From assembly GCA_023428465.1 (NCBI GenBank), contig JAEYXM010000212.1, positions 1-15,810 on the forward strand: a stretch of 15,810 nucleotides of DNA, written 5' to 3'. How positions within the stretch are numbered: position 1 is the stretch's first letter; each line of letters opens with the position of its first letter. Below, piece after piece: positions 7,367 to 14,272 of this stretch. This DNA is from Actinomycetes bacterium (lineage in GTDB: Bacteria; Actinomycetota; Actinomycetes; Actinomycetales; Cellulomonadaceae). The notes beneath the pieces were generated by a model. It was not told the DNA's origin. It made no database searches and saw nothing but the letters and a program-made list of their open reading frames with translations. The position numbers were made by a program, and so were the translations under genes.

Positions 7367-8240
7367 GGACGCCTCGACCGTCGCCGCTCCCGCCGGCGCC
7401 GGTGGCTTCGAGGTGCACCTGGACAACTTCTCCGGGCCGTTCGACCTGCTGCTGAGCCTCATCTCGCGGCACCGGCTGGACATCACCGAGGTCGCGCTGG
7501 CCCAGGTGACCGACGAGTTCATCGCCGCCGTCCGCGCGGCGGAGAAGGCGGAGACGCCCTGGGACCTCGGCCGCCTGAGCGAGTTCCTCGTCGTCGCCGC
7601 GACACTGCTCGATCTCAAGGCGGCCCGGCTCCTGCCCGCCACGGACGTCGACGACGCCGACGACCTGGAGATGCTCGAGGCGCGGGACCTGCTGTTCCTG
7701 CGCCTGCTGCAGTACCGCGCGTTCAAGGAGGTCGCGGCGGCGATCGGGGCACGGCTGGGGGAGCAGGCCCGCAGTGTGCCGCGCTCGGTCGCGCTCGAGC
7801 CGCACCTGGCGGCGCTGCTGCCTGAGCTGGTCCTGCAGATCGGCCCGTCCGAGCTCGCCCTGTTCGCAGCGCACGCGATGCGGCCCCGCCCGGAGCCCAC
7901 GGTCGACCTGCACCACCTGCACGCGCCGGCCGTGAGCGTGCGTGAGCAGGCCGGCGTGATCGTGGACCGGCTGCGCCGCGCGTCCTCGGGGACGTCGTTC
8001 CGCTCGCTCACCGCCGACGCCGGGACGGTGGGCGTCGTCGTCGCCCGCTTCCTCGCGCTGCTCGAGCTGTTCCGCGAGGGCGTCATCGCGTTCGACCAGG
8101 TGAGCCCGCTCGGCGACCTGACCATCCGGTGGACCGGCGGCGACGCCGACGTGACGGTCCACGACGACTACCACGGCACCCCGGAGGCCCCCGAGGCCCC
8201 GCCGGGTGAGCCGGCCGACGAGGAAGGGGCCCGCGCGTGA
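7356..8240 (+). CDS. scpA: Segregation and condensation protein A (kleisin)
   Basis: Kleisin subunit that bridges the SMC head domains and binds ScpB dimers in bacterial condensin. The 294 residues show the N-terminal kleisin signature NFSGPFDLLLSLI (24-36), a central LLDLKAARLLP stretch (84-94), an acidic linker (97-107), and a C-terminal winged-helix region (about 209-258). The ATG at 7356 lies inside the parA end, an 11-base overlap, which implies coupling. The gene overlaps scpB by 4 bases. The C-terminal tail, rich in Pro and Glu, is lineage-variable. Identification is secure from the motif and from the adjacent scpB. Confidence 0.95.
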   Translation: MPPEDASTVAAPAGAGGFEVHLDNFSGPFDLLLSLISRHRLDITEVALAQVTDEFIAAVRAAEKAETPWDLGRLSEFLVVAATLLDLKAARLLPATDVDDADDLEMLEARDLLFLRLLQYRAFKEVAAAIGARLGEQARSVPRSVALEPHLAALLPELVLQIGPSELALFAAHAMRPRPEPTVDLHHLHAPAVSVREQAGVIVDRLRRASSGTSFRSLTADAGTVGVVVARFLALLELFREGVIAFDQVSPLGDLTIRWTGGDADVTVHDDYHGTPEAPEAPPGEPADEEGARA

Positions 8241-8914
8241 GCGAGGAGACGGCAGCGACGGGGGCACCGGACGCACCCGCCGGCGACGCGGGCGCCGACC
8301 TGCACCCGCACGGAGCGCCCACGGTGGACGAGCTGGCCTTCGACGTGGCGATCCTCCCCGGTGGGGCGGAGGCGGCCCTCGAGGCGGTGCTCATGGTCGC
8401 GGACGAGCCCGTGCCGGCGGTGCAGCTCGCGACGGTGCTCGGGATGCCCACGGCCGACGTCGAGACCCTGCTCGGGGGGCTCGCCGCGGAGTACCGCGGG
8501 GAGGGCGGCGGTCGGCCCCGGGGTTTCGAGCTGCGGCAGGTGGCCGGGGGGTGGCGGTTCTACTCCGCGCCCGCGCACAGCGACGTCGTCGGGCGGTTCG
8601 TGCTCGACGGGCAGGCGGCGCGGCTGACGCAGGCCGCGCTGGAGACGCTCGCCGTCATCGCGTACCGGCAGCCGGTCACGCGCGGCCAGGTGTCCGCGGT
8701 GCGCGGCGTGAACGTCGAGTCGGTCATGCGCACGCTCCTGGCGCGCGGCCTCGTCGCCGAGGCCGGGACGGAGCCGAGCGGCGCAGTCCTGTACACGACG
8801 ACGCCGTACTTCCTCGAGCGCATGGGCATGGCCAGCCTGGACGAGCTGCCACCGCTCGCGCCCTACCTCCCGGAGCTGGACTCGCTCGCGGGCATCGACG
8901 AGGGGGACCGATGA
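8237..8914 (+). CDS. scpB: Segregation and condensation protein B
   Basis: Winged-helix protein that dimerises and binds ScpA in the SMC-ScpAB complex. The 225 residues include a long N-terminal extension rich in Ala, Asp and Pro (about 1-40) before the first winged helix, which opens with EAALEAVLMVADEPV. The hallmark LTQAALETLAVIAYRQPVTR is in the second domain (about residues 129-148), followed by RGVNVESVMRTLLARGLV. The GTG start forms GTGA with the scpA stop and has AGGAAGG 8221-8227 upstream, so both coupling and independent initiation are possible. It overlaps rluB by 4 bases. Confidence 0.95.
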   Translation: MSEETAATGAPDAPAGDAGADLHPHGAPTVDELAFDVAILPGGAEAALEAVLMVADEPVPAVQLATVLGMPTADVETLLGGLAAEYRGEGGGRPRGFELRQVAGGWRFYSAPAHSDVVGRFVLDGQAARLTQAALETLAVIAYRQPVTRGQVSAVRGVNVESVMRTLLARGLVAEAGTEPSGAVLYTTTPYFLERMGMASLDELPPLAPYLPELDSLAGIDEGDR

Positions 8915-9654
8915 GCGACCCGCACGTGCCGGACGGCGTCCGGCTGCAGAAGGTCCTCGCGACCGCCGGCCTGGGGTCGCGTCGGGTCTGCGAGGACATC
9001 ATCGCGGCGGGCCGCGTGAGCGTGGACGGTGTCGTGGTCCGCGAGCTCGGGGTGCGCGTGGACCCGCGCACCGCGGTCATCCACGTCGACGGGCTGCGTG
9101 TGCAGCTCGACACGTCCGTGGTGACCCTTGCGCTCAACAAGCCGTTCGGCGTCGTCTCGACGATGCACGACCCGCAGGGGCGTCCCTGCCTCGAGCAGTT
9201 CGTCGCGGACCGGCCGGAGCGGCTGTTCCACGTCGGGCGCCTCGACGCGGAGACCGAGGGCCTGCTGCTGCTGACGAACGACGGCGAGCTCGCCAACCGG
9301 CTCGCGCACCCCTCGCACGAGGTCCTCAAGACGTACCTGGCGACCGTCGAGGGACGCGTGAAGCCGGCCGTGGGCGTCCGGCTGCGCGCCGGAATCCAGC
9401 TCGAGGACGGCCCGGTCAAGGTCGACGGGTTCCGGGTGGTCGACGCGACGCCCACCCAGACGCTCGTCGAGGTCGTCCTGCACGAGGGCCGCAACCGGAT
9501 CGTGCGGCGCACGCTGGACGCCGTCGGGCACCCGGTGGTGCGGCTCGTGCGCACGCAGATCGGGCCGATCCGGCTGGGCCACCTGAAGCCGGGGCACACG
9601 CGCGAGATCGCGGGCCGTGAGCTGGGCCAGCTCATGTCGGCGGTGGACCTGTGA
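8911..9654 (+). CDS. rluB: 23S rRNA pseudouridine synthase, RluB/RsuA family
   Basis: Isomerises a specific uridine in 23S rRNA to pseudouridine; RluB in E. coli targets U2605. The 247 residues have an N-terminal S4 RNA-binding domain (about 10-55; RLQKVLATAGLGSRR) and the RsuA-family catalytic motif GRLDAETEGLLLLTNDG (109-125), where D112 is the expected catalytic aspartate. A downstream HEGRNRIVRR stretch is also typical. The ATG at 8911 forms ATGA with the scpB stop and has GAGGGGG about 4 bases upstream. An open frame continues far upstream of this ATG, but it only shadows scpB. The next start is 106 bases away behind a new promoter candidate, so rluB probably closes the parA-scpA-scpB operon. 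Exact target uridine is by analogy. Confidence 0.92.
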   Translation: MSDPHVPDGVRLQKVLATAGLGSRRVCEDIIAAGRVSVDGVVVRELGVRVDPRTAVIHVDGLRVQLDTSVVTLALNKPFGVVSTMHDPQGRPCLEQFVADRPERLFHVGRLDAETEGLLLLTNDGELANRLAHPSHEVLKTYLATVEGRVKPAVGVRLRAGIQLEDGPVKVDGFRVVDATPTQTLVEVVLHEGRNRIVRRTLDAVGHPVVRLVRTQIGPIRLGHLKPGHTREIAGRELGQLMSAVDL

Positions 9655-9685
9655 GCGACCGCGCAGGTGAATGCCCCGGACGGCC

Positions 9686-9705
9686 CTCCGTCGCGGGCGA
9701 CGGGG
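9686..9705 (+). promoter_or_regulatory. Inverted repeat between rluB and aroH, overlapping the aroH promoter
   Basis: CTCCGTCG and CGACGGGG form an 8-pair stem (one G-T pair) around the 4-base loop CGGG. It begins 31 bases after the rluB stop and ends 4 bases before the candidate aroH -10. It has no T-run. It could be a weak terminator for the rluB operon or an operator lying over the -35 and spacer of the aroH promoter. Confidence 0.4.
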
Positions 9706-9709
9706 CGGG

Positions 9710-9715
9710 TAGCCT
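9710..9715 (+). promoter_or_regulatory. Candidate -10 element for the aroH-tyrA-cmk-plsC operon
   Basis: TAGCCT, identical to the hexamer before parA. It would start transcription near 9722 and give a leader of about 40 bases before the aroH ATG, which has its own Shine-Dalgarno. No good -35 is visible. Confidence 0.4.
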
Positions 9716-9748
9716 TCCGCGCGGACGATGCGGGAGCCGTCCACGAAC

Positions 9749-9754
9749 GGAAGG
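9749..9754 (+). promoter_or_regulatory. Ribosome binding site that sets the aroH start
   Basis: GGAAGG lies 6 bases before the ATG at 9761. It favours this start over an in-frame ATG at 9728, which lacks a ribosome site and adds 11 residues not typical for the family. Confidence 0.65.
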
Positions 9755-9760
9755 TGGCCG

Positions 9761-10123
9761 ATGACTGTCCGGGCGATCCGCGGGGCCACGCAGCTGGACC
9801 GCGACGAGCGTGAGCACCTCTTCGAGCGCACCGGGGAGCTGGTGCAGGCCGTGCTCGACGCGAACGGCATCGGCACGGACGCGCTCGTCTCGATCCTGTT
9901 CACGTGCACGCCCGACCTGGTGAGCGACTTCCCGGCGACGGCGGCGCGGCAGATGGGCATGGGCGACGTGCCGCTGATGTGCGCGGTCGAGATGGCGGTG
10001 CCCCACGCGTTGCCGCGTGTGGTCCGGCTCATGGCCCATGCGGACCTCGACGTCGCGCGCGCGGACGTCCAGCACGTGTACCTGCACGGCGCGACCGTGC
10101 TCCGCCGGGACCTCGCGCAATGA
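9761..10123 (+). CDS. aroH: Chorismate mutase, AroH type
   Basis: Converts chorismate to prephenate, the branch point to tyrosine and phenylalanine. The 120 residues belong to the trimeric AroH fold known from Bacillus subtilis, not the helical AroQ fold. The known active-site residues all have counterparts: R7 in RAIRGAT, C74 and E77 in LMCAVEM, R89 in VVRLMA, Y107 in HVYL and R115 in VLRRDL. The start at 9761 is set by GGAAGG 6 bases upstream. It overlaps tyrA by 4 bases, which couples two consecutive pathway steps. Identification is strong from the residue pattern and context. Confidence 0.94.
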   Translation: MTVRAIRGATQLDRDEREHLFERTGELVQAVLDANGIGTDALVSILFTCTPDLVSDFPATAARQMGMGDVPLMCAVEMAVPHALPRVVRLMAHADLDVARADVQHVYLHGATVLRRDLAQ

Positions 10124-11262
10124 CGTCCGTGGCCCCGGCGGGTGCGTCGTCGTACCCGGCCGCCACCGTCGGTCCGGTCCTGGTCGTCGGCGCGGGACTC
10201 CTCGGCGCGAGCGTCGGGATGGCCTTGCGCGGTGCGGGCGTCGACGTTCTTCTCGATGACGTGTCCGCCATGACGGCGCGCCTGGCCCGGGACCTGGGCG
10301 CGGGTCGGCTCGTCACGTCCGACGACGTCCCGCGCCTCGTCGTGGTGGCCGCGCCGCCGGACGCGACCGCCGAGGTCGTCGCGCGCTGCCTCGAGCAGTA
10401 CCCGGACGCGGTGGTCACGGACGTCGCGAGCGTGAAGGGCACGGTCCTGCAGGGGCTGCGTGCGGCCGGCGCGGACCTGACCCGCTATGTCGGGTCGCAC
10501 CCGATGGCCGGCTCGGAGCGCTCGGGCCCGACGGCGGCCCGCCCCGACCTGTTCACGGGCCGCCCGTGGGTGGTCGTGCCGACGGAGGTGTCCCGCCCGG
10601 ACACGCTGCTCGCGATCCGCACGCTCGCCACGGACGTCGGCGCGGTCCCGGCCCTGCTCGACGCGGACGCGCACGACGCCGCGGTGGCGCTCGTCTCCCA
10701 CGTGCCGCAGCTCGCGGCGTCCCTCGTCGCGGCCCGCCTGCAGGAGGCGCCCACGGAGGCCCTGGAGCTCGCCGGGCAGGGCCTGCGCGACACGACGCGC
10801 ATCGCCGCCGGGGACCCCAAGCTCTGGACGGGCATCCTGTCGGCCAACGCGGCGGCCGTCGTGCCGGTGCTCGAGGCGCTCCGTGGCGACCTGGACCGTG
10901 TGGTGGCCGCGCTGTCGAAGGCCGCCCGGGACGGGGCCGACGGCGACGCCCCGGGCGCGGGCGTCCTCGGCACGGTGGCGGGGGCGATCGCCGCGGGCAA
11001 CGCGGGCGTGGCGCGGATCCCCGGCAAGCACGGCGGCGCGCGCACGGACTACGACGTCGTCACGGTGGTGGTGCCGGACCAGCCCGGCGAGCTCGCGCGG
11101 CTGCTGGGCGACATGGGTGCCGCGGGCATCAACCTGGAGGACCTCGTGATCGATCATGCGCCGCGTCGGCGCGTCGGCCTCGCCGCGATCTCGGTGCTGC
11201 GGGGCGTCGGCCCCGCGCTCGAGGCCGCCCTCACCGCACGCGGCTGGCGGGTGGCCGGATGA
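10120..11262 (+). CDS. tyrA: Prephenate dehydrogenase with C-terminal ACT domain
   Basis: Oxidative decarboxylation of prephenate to 4-hydroxyphenylpyruvate with NAD(P), the step after AroH in tyrosine synthesis. The 380 residues open with a Rossmann motif GAGLLGAS (24-31). The conserved SHPMAGSE (126-133) contains the expected catalytic histidine H127, and a helical dimerisation domain follows. The last 73 residues (308-380) match an ACT domain (VVTVVVPDQPGELARLLGD), the usual site for tyrosine feedback, so allosteric control is likely but not shown here. The ATG at 10120 forms ATGA with the aroH stop. The stop overlaps the cmk start by 4 bases. Arogenate could be an alternative substrate; sequence alone does not settle this. 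Confidence 0.94.
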   Translation: MTSVAPAGASSYPAATVGPVLVVGAGLLGASVGMALRGAGVDVLLDDVSAMTARLARDLGAGRLVTSDDVPRLVVVAAPPDATAEVVARCLEQYPDAVVTDVASVKGTVLQGLRAAGADLTRYVGSHPMAGSERSGPTAARPDLFTGRPWVVVPTEVSRPDTLLAIRTLATDVGAVPALLDADAHDAAVALVSHVPQLAASLVAARLQEAPTEALELAGQGLRDTTRIAAGDPKLWTGILSANAAAVVPVLEALRGDLDRVVAALSKAARDGADGDAPGAGVLGTVAGAIAAGNAGVARIPGKHGGARTDYDVVTVVVPDQPGELARLLGDMGAAGINLEDLVIDHAPRRRVGLAAISVLRGVGPALEAALTARGWRVAG

Positions 11263-11987
11263 GCGCCCGTCAGGCAGGGCTCGTCGTCGCGGTCGACGGC
11301 CCGTCGGGCTCCGGCAAGTCCAGCGTGTGCCGGCGCGTCGCGGCGCGCCTGGGGCTGTCCTACCTGGACACCGGCGCGATGTACCGGGCGGCGGCCTGGT
11401 GGTGCCTCGACCAGGGTGTCGACCTGACGGATGCGGACGCGGTGCTCGCTGCCACGCGCGCCATGGACCTGGTCATGGGCGTGGACCCGGACGCGCCGAC
11501 CGTGACCGTGGCCGGCACGGACGTGGGCGTGGCGATCCGCACGCCCGAGATCTCCGGCGTCGTGAGCCTGGTGGCGACGAACCTGGCGGCGCGCGCCGAG
11601 CTCGGCAACCGGCAGCGCGCGATCATCGAGGCCGAGCGGACGGGCGGGCGCAGCGGCGGCCGGGGCGTCGTCGCGGAGGGCCGGGACATCACGACGGTCA
11701 TCGCCCCCGACGCACCAGTGCGAGTGCTCCTCACGGCCAGCGAGGAGGCCCGGCTCGCGCGGCGCGCGCTCGAGGTGCACGGCACCGCGGACGCTGCGGC
11801 GGTGGCCGCGACCCGCGACCACGTCGTCGGCCGGGACGCGAAGGACTCGACGGTCGTGCAGTTCCAGGTCGCCGCCGACGGCGTCGCGACCGTCGACTCG
11901 TCCGCGCTGACGTTCGACGAGACCGTGGAGGCGGTGCTCGCCGTCGTGCGCAGGTTGACGGAGACGGAGCCGGAGGCGATGTCGTGA
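11259..11987 (+). CDS. cmk: Cytidylate kinase
   Basis: Phosphorylates CMP and dCMP with ATP to the diphosphates. The 242 residues have the P-loop GPSGSGKSS (14-22), LDTGAMYRA (36-44), the CMP-specific insert region with S103 and R112 (matching E. coli S101 and R110), EGRDITT (140-146) and the lid motif GRDAKDSTV (191-199). R192 and D196 match E. coli R181 and D185, but the position of R188, which lines the base pocket, is V199, and the APL after it is absent. This looks like a lineage variant, not decay, because all other active-site residues are intact. The ATG forms ATGA with the tyrA stop, and the stop overlaps the plsC start by 4 bases. Confidence 0.95.
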   Translation: MSARQAGLVVAVDGPSGSGKSSVCRRVAARLGLSYLDTGAMYRAAAWWCLDQGVDLTDADAVLAATRAMDLVMGVDPDAPTVTVAGTDVGVAIRTPEISGVVSLVATNLAARAELGNRQRAIIEAERTGGRSGGRGVVAEGRDITTVIAPDAPVRVLLTASEEARLARRALEVHGTADAAAVAATRDHVVGRDAKDSTVVQFQVAADGVATVDSSALTFDETVEAVLAVVRRLTETEPEAMS

Positions 11988-12685
11988 GCGGCGCGGCGGC
12001 TGGTCCGAAGGTTCCGCGCCCCATCGGGCCCGGGTGGGGCCGGTGGCTCGGCAGGTTCTTCGCGCGGGTCATCTGGAACACGCGCATCGTGGGACGGGAG
12101 AACCTGCCCCGGAGCGGGCCGGTCATCGTGGCGGCGAACCATGCCGGGTGGGCCGACGGTCCGCTCATGATCGGCTGCACGCCGCGCGGGACGCACATCC
12201 TCGTGAAGATCGAGATGTTCCACAGCCCGATCGGCTGGCTGTTCCGGCTGTCCGGGCAGATCCCCGTCGACCGGCGCAACGGGCGTCCGGCGCTGGTGAC
12301 GGCGCTCGGCGTGCTGAAGCGCGGGGGAGTGGTGGGCATCTTCCCCGAGGGCAGCCGCGGTCGTGGGGACGCGTCGTCGGCGCGCGCCGGGGTGGGCTGG
12401 CTTGCGGTCAACGGTGACGCACCGGTGGTGCCCGTCGCGATGCTCGGTACGCGCCGGACGGGGGAGCGGGTGGGTCGCGTGCCCGGGTTCCGGCGGCGTC
12501 TGCACGTGGAGTACGGGCCACCGATCCACCTCGACCACCTCGCGGACCTGCCCCGCCGCGACGCCGTCGGCCGGGCCGCGGAGGAGGTCCGCGACGCCCT
12601 CGCGGCGCACGTGGACGCCGTCGCCCGCCGCACCGGCATCCCGCTGCCGACGGACGGTCCGGACGAGGTGGGCGCGGCCTCCTGA
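11984..12685 (+). CDS. plsC: 1-acylglycerol-3-phosphate O-acyltransferase, PlsC family
   Basis: Membrane-associated acyltransferase, expected to acylate lysophosphatidic acid in phospholipid synthesis. The 233 residues carry the family blocks in order: NHAGWAD (52-58; the catalytic HX4D pair is H53 and D58), GQIPVDRR (91-98), FPEGSRGR (120-127) and VPVAMLG (149-155). A hydrophobic N-terminal stretch is weak, so it is probably a peripheral or monotopic protein. The GTG at 11984 overlaps the cmk stop as GTGA and has a clean GGAGG (11972-11976) 7 bases upstream. The exact acyl acceptor is not determined by sequence. It ends 45 bases before der and may share a transcript with it. Confidence 0.9.
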   Translation: MSGAAAGPKVPRPIGPGWGRWLGRFFARVIWNTRIVGRENLPRSGPVIVAANHAGWADGPLMIGCTPRGTHILVKIEMFHSPIGWLFRLSGQIPVDRRNGRPALVTALGVLKRGGVVGIFPEGSRGRGDASSARAGVGWLAVNGDAPVVPVAMLGTRRTGERVGRVPGFRRRLHVEYGPPIHLDHLADLPRRDAVGRAAEEVRDALAAHVDAVARRTGIPLPTDGPDEVGAAS

Positions 12686-12704
12686 GGCACCGGTTCGTCG
12701 CGGA

Positions 12705-12730
12705 GGGCCCCGGCACGGGAGAATGGGCCC
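12705..12730 (+). promoter_or_regulatory. Paired GGGCCC repeats around the der ribosome site
   Basis: Two GGGCCC palindromes (12705-12710 and 12725-12730) can pair with each other around a 14-base loop that holds GGGAG (12717-12721), the only Shine-Dalgarno candidate for the ATG at 12731. GAGAAT (12719-12724) also sits 6 bases before the ATG, in the position of a degenerate -10 for a leaderless start. Neither role is proven. Confidence 0.3.
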
Positions 12731-14272
12731 ATGACCGACGACGCCGCGACCCGCGAGCCTGACGACGCCGAGACATACCTGCCCGACGACGACACGGTCG
12801 CCGAGCACCTCGACCCGGCTGCGCCGCAGACCGCGGAGGAGATCGCGCGGGAGGAGGCACTGCGGGCCGGGCTCGCGGAGTACGACCTGGCGGACGAGGA
12901 CCTGGCGCTGCTCGACGGCGAGGCCGGCGACGCGGAGGGCGGCCCGGCCGGCGGCCCGCTGCCCGTGGTTGCGGTCGTCGGGCGACCGAACGTCGGTAAG
13001 TCGACGCTGGTCAACCGCATCCTCGGGCGCCGGGAGGCGGTCGTCCTCGACACGCCGGGTGTCACGCGCGACCGCGTGATGTACGACGCCGAGTGGTCCG
13101 GTCGGCGCTTCACGCTCGTGGACACCGGTGGCTGGGAGACCGACGTCGCCGGCCTGGACGCGCGCGTCGCCGAGCAGGCGGAGATCGCGATCGACCTGGC
13201 GGACGTGGTGGTGTTCGTCGTGGACGCGACGGTCGGTGCGACGGCGACGGACGAGCGGGTGGTGCGGCTGCTGCGCAAGTCCGGCAAGCCCGTGGTCCTG
13301 GCTGCGAACAAGGTCGACAACCCCCAGCTCGAGATCGAGGCGACCGCCCTGTGGGGCCTGGGCCTCGGCGAGCCGCGCCCCGTGTCCGCCCTGCACGGCC
13401 GCGGCTCCGGCGACCTCCTCGACGAGATCCTCGAGGTGATGCCCGAGGTGTCGGCGTACGGCGGCGTCGACCGCGGCGACGGGCCCCGGCGGGTGGCGCT
13501 CGTCGGGCGGCCCAACGTCGGCAAGTCCAGCCTGCTGAACTCGCTCGTGGGTGCCCAGCGCGTCGTCGTCGACGACGTCGCGGGCACCACGCGCGACCCC
13601 GTCGACGAGCTCGTGGAGATCGGCGGGAAGCCCTGGTGGTTCGTCGACACCGCGGGCATCCGGCGGCGCGTGCACCAGACGAGCGGCGCGGACTTCTACG
13701 CGTCCCTGCGCACGCAGGCGGCGATCGAGAAGGCCGAGGTCGCCGTCGTGCTCGTGGACTCCTCGGACGTGCTGACGGAGCAGGACACGCGCGTGATCTC
13801 CCAGGTGGTGGAGGCCGGGCGGGCCCTGGTCATCGCCTACAACAAGTGGGACCTCATGGACGACGAGCGCCGCCGCTACCTCGAGCGCGAGATCGGGCGC
13901 GACCTCGTGCAGGTGCTGTGGGCGCCGCGCATCAACATCGCCGCCAAGACGGGCTGGCACACGAACCGGCTGGTCAAGGCCATCGAGACGGCCCTGGAGT
14001 CGTGGGACACGCGCGTGCCCACCGGCCGGCTCAACGCGTTCCTGGGTGAGCTCGTGGCCGCGCACCCGCACCCGCTGCGCGGTGGCAAGCAGCCGCGCAT
14101 CCTCTTCGCCACGCAGGCCGACACCCGGCCGCCGCGGTTCGTCATCTTCGCCACCGGCTTCCTCGAGGCGGGCTACCGCCGGTTCATCGAGCGCAAGCTG
14201 CGCGAGGCCTTCGGGTTCGAGGGCACCCCGATCGTGATCTCCGTGCGGGTGCGGGAGAAGCGCAAGCGGTGA
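12731..14272 (+). CDS. der: Ribosome biogenesis GTPase Der (EngA), double G domain
   Basis: Essential GTPase for 50S subunit assembly with two tandem G domains and a C-terminal KH-like domain. In 513 residues the first G domain has GRPNVGKS (84-91), DTGG (131-134) and NKVD (193-196); the second has GRPNVGKS (259-266), DTAG (306-309) and NKWD (371-374). The first about 77 residues are an acidic extension rich in Asp and Glu, longer than in E. coli and usual for actinobacteria. The ATG start has GGGAG 9 bases upstream. The stop overlaps the next gene by 4 bases. All nucleotide-binding motifs are intact, so it should be functional. Confidence 0.97.
   Translation: MTDDAATREPDDAETYLPDDDTVAEHLDPAAPQTAEEIAREEALRAGLAEYDLADEDLALLDGEAGDAEGGPAGGPLPVVAVVGRPNVGKSTLVNRILGRREAVVLDTPGVTRDRVMYDAEWSGRRFTLVDTGGWETDVAGLDARVAEQAEIAIDLADVVVFVVDATVGATATDERVVRLLRKSGKPVVLAANKVDNPQLEIEATALWGLGLGEPRPVSALHGRGSGDLLDEILEVMPEVSAYGGVDRGDGPRRVALVGRPNVGKSSLLNSLVGAQRVVVDDVAGTTRDPVDELVEIGGKPWWFVDTAGIRRRVHQTSGADFYASLRTQAAIEKAEVAVVLVDSSDVLTEQDTRVISQVVEAGRALVIAYNKWDLMDDERRRYLEREIGRDLVQVLWAPRINIAAKTGWHTNRLVKAIETALESWDTRVPTGRLNAFLGELVAAHPHPLRGGKQPRILFATQADTRPPRFVIFATGFLEAGYRRFIERKLREAFGFEGTPIVISVRVREKRKR

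Noticed and set aside
5399..8125. Open frame of about 900 codons on the minus strand opposite xerD, parA and scpA
   Set aside because: Same reasoning: it shadows three well-supported genes and has no domain, ribosome site or neighbour support.
8206..8910. In-frame upstream extension of rluB that would fuse it to a scpB-overlapping segment
   Set aside because: The S4 domain starts within a few residues of the ATG at 8911, which forms ATGA with the scpB stop. The upstream part is only scpB read in another frame. The same applies to long upstream extensions of xerD, tyrA, cmk and plsC.
9728..9760. Alternative upstream ATG for aroH
   Set aside because: It has no ribosome site and adds 11 residues not seen in the AroH family, while the ATG at 9761 has GGAAGG at ideal spacing. 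It is not excluded if transcription starts near 9722.
8863..11157. Open frame of about 760 codons on the minus strand opposite rluB, aroH and tyrA
   Set aside because: It crosses an intergenic promoter region and three real genes, and its composition is typical of antisense shadows.
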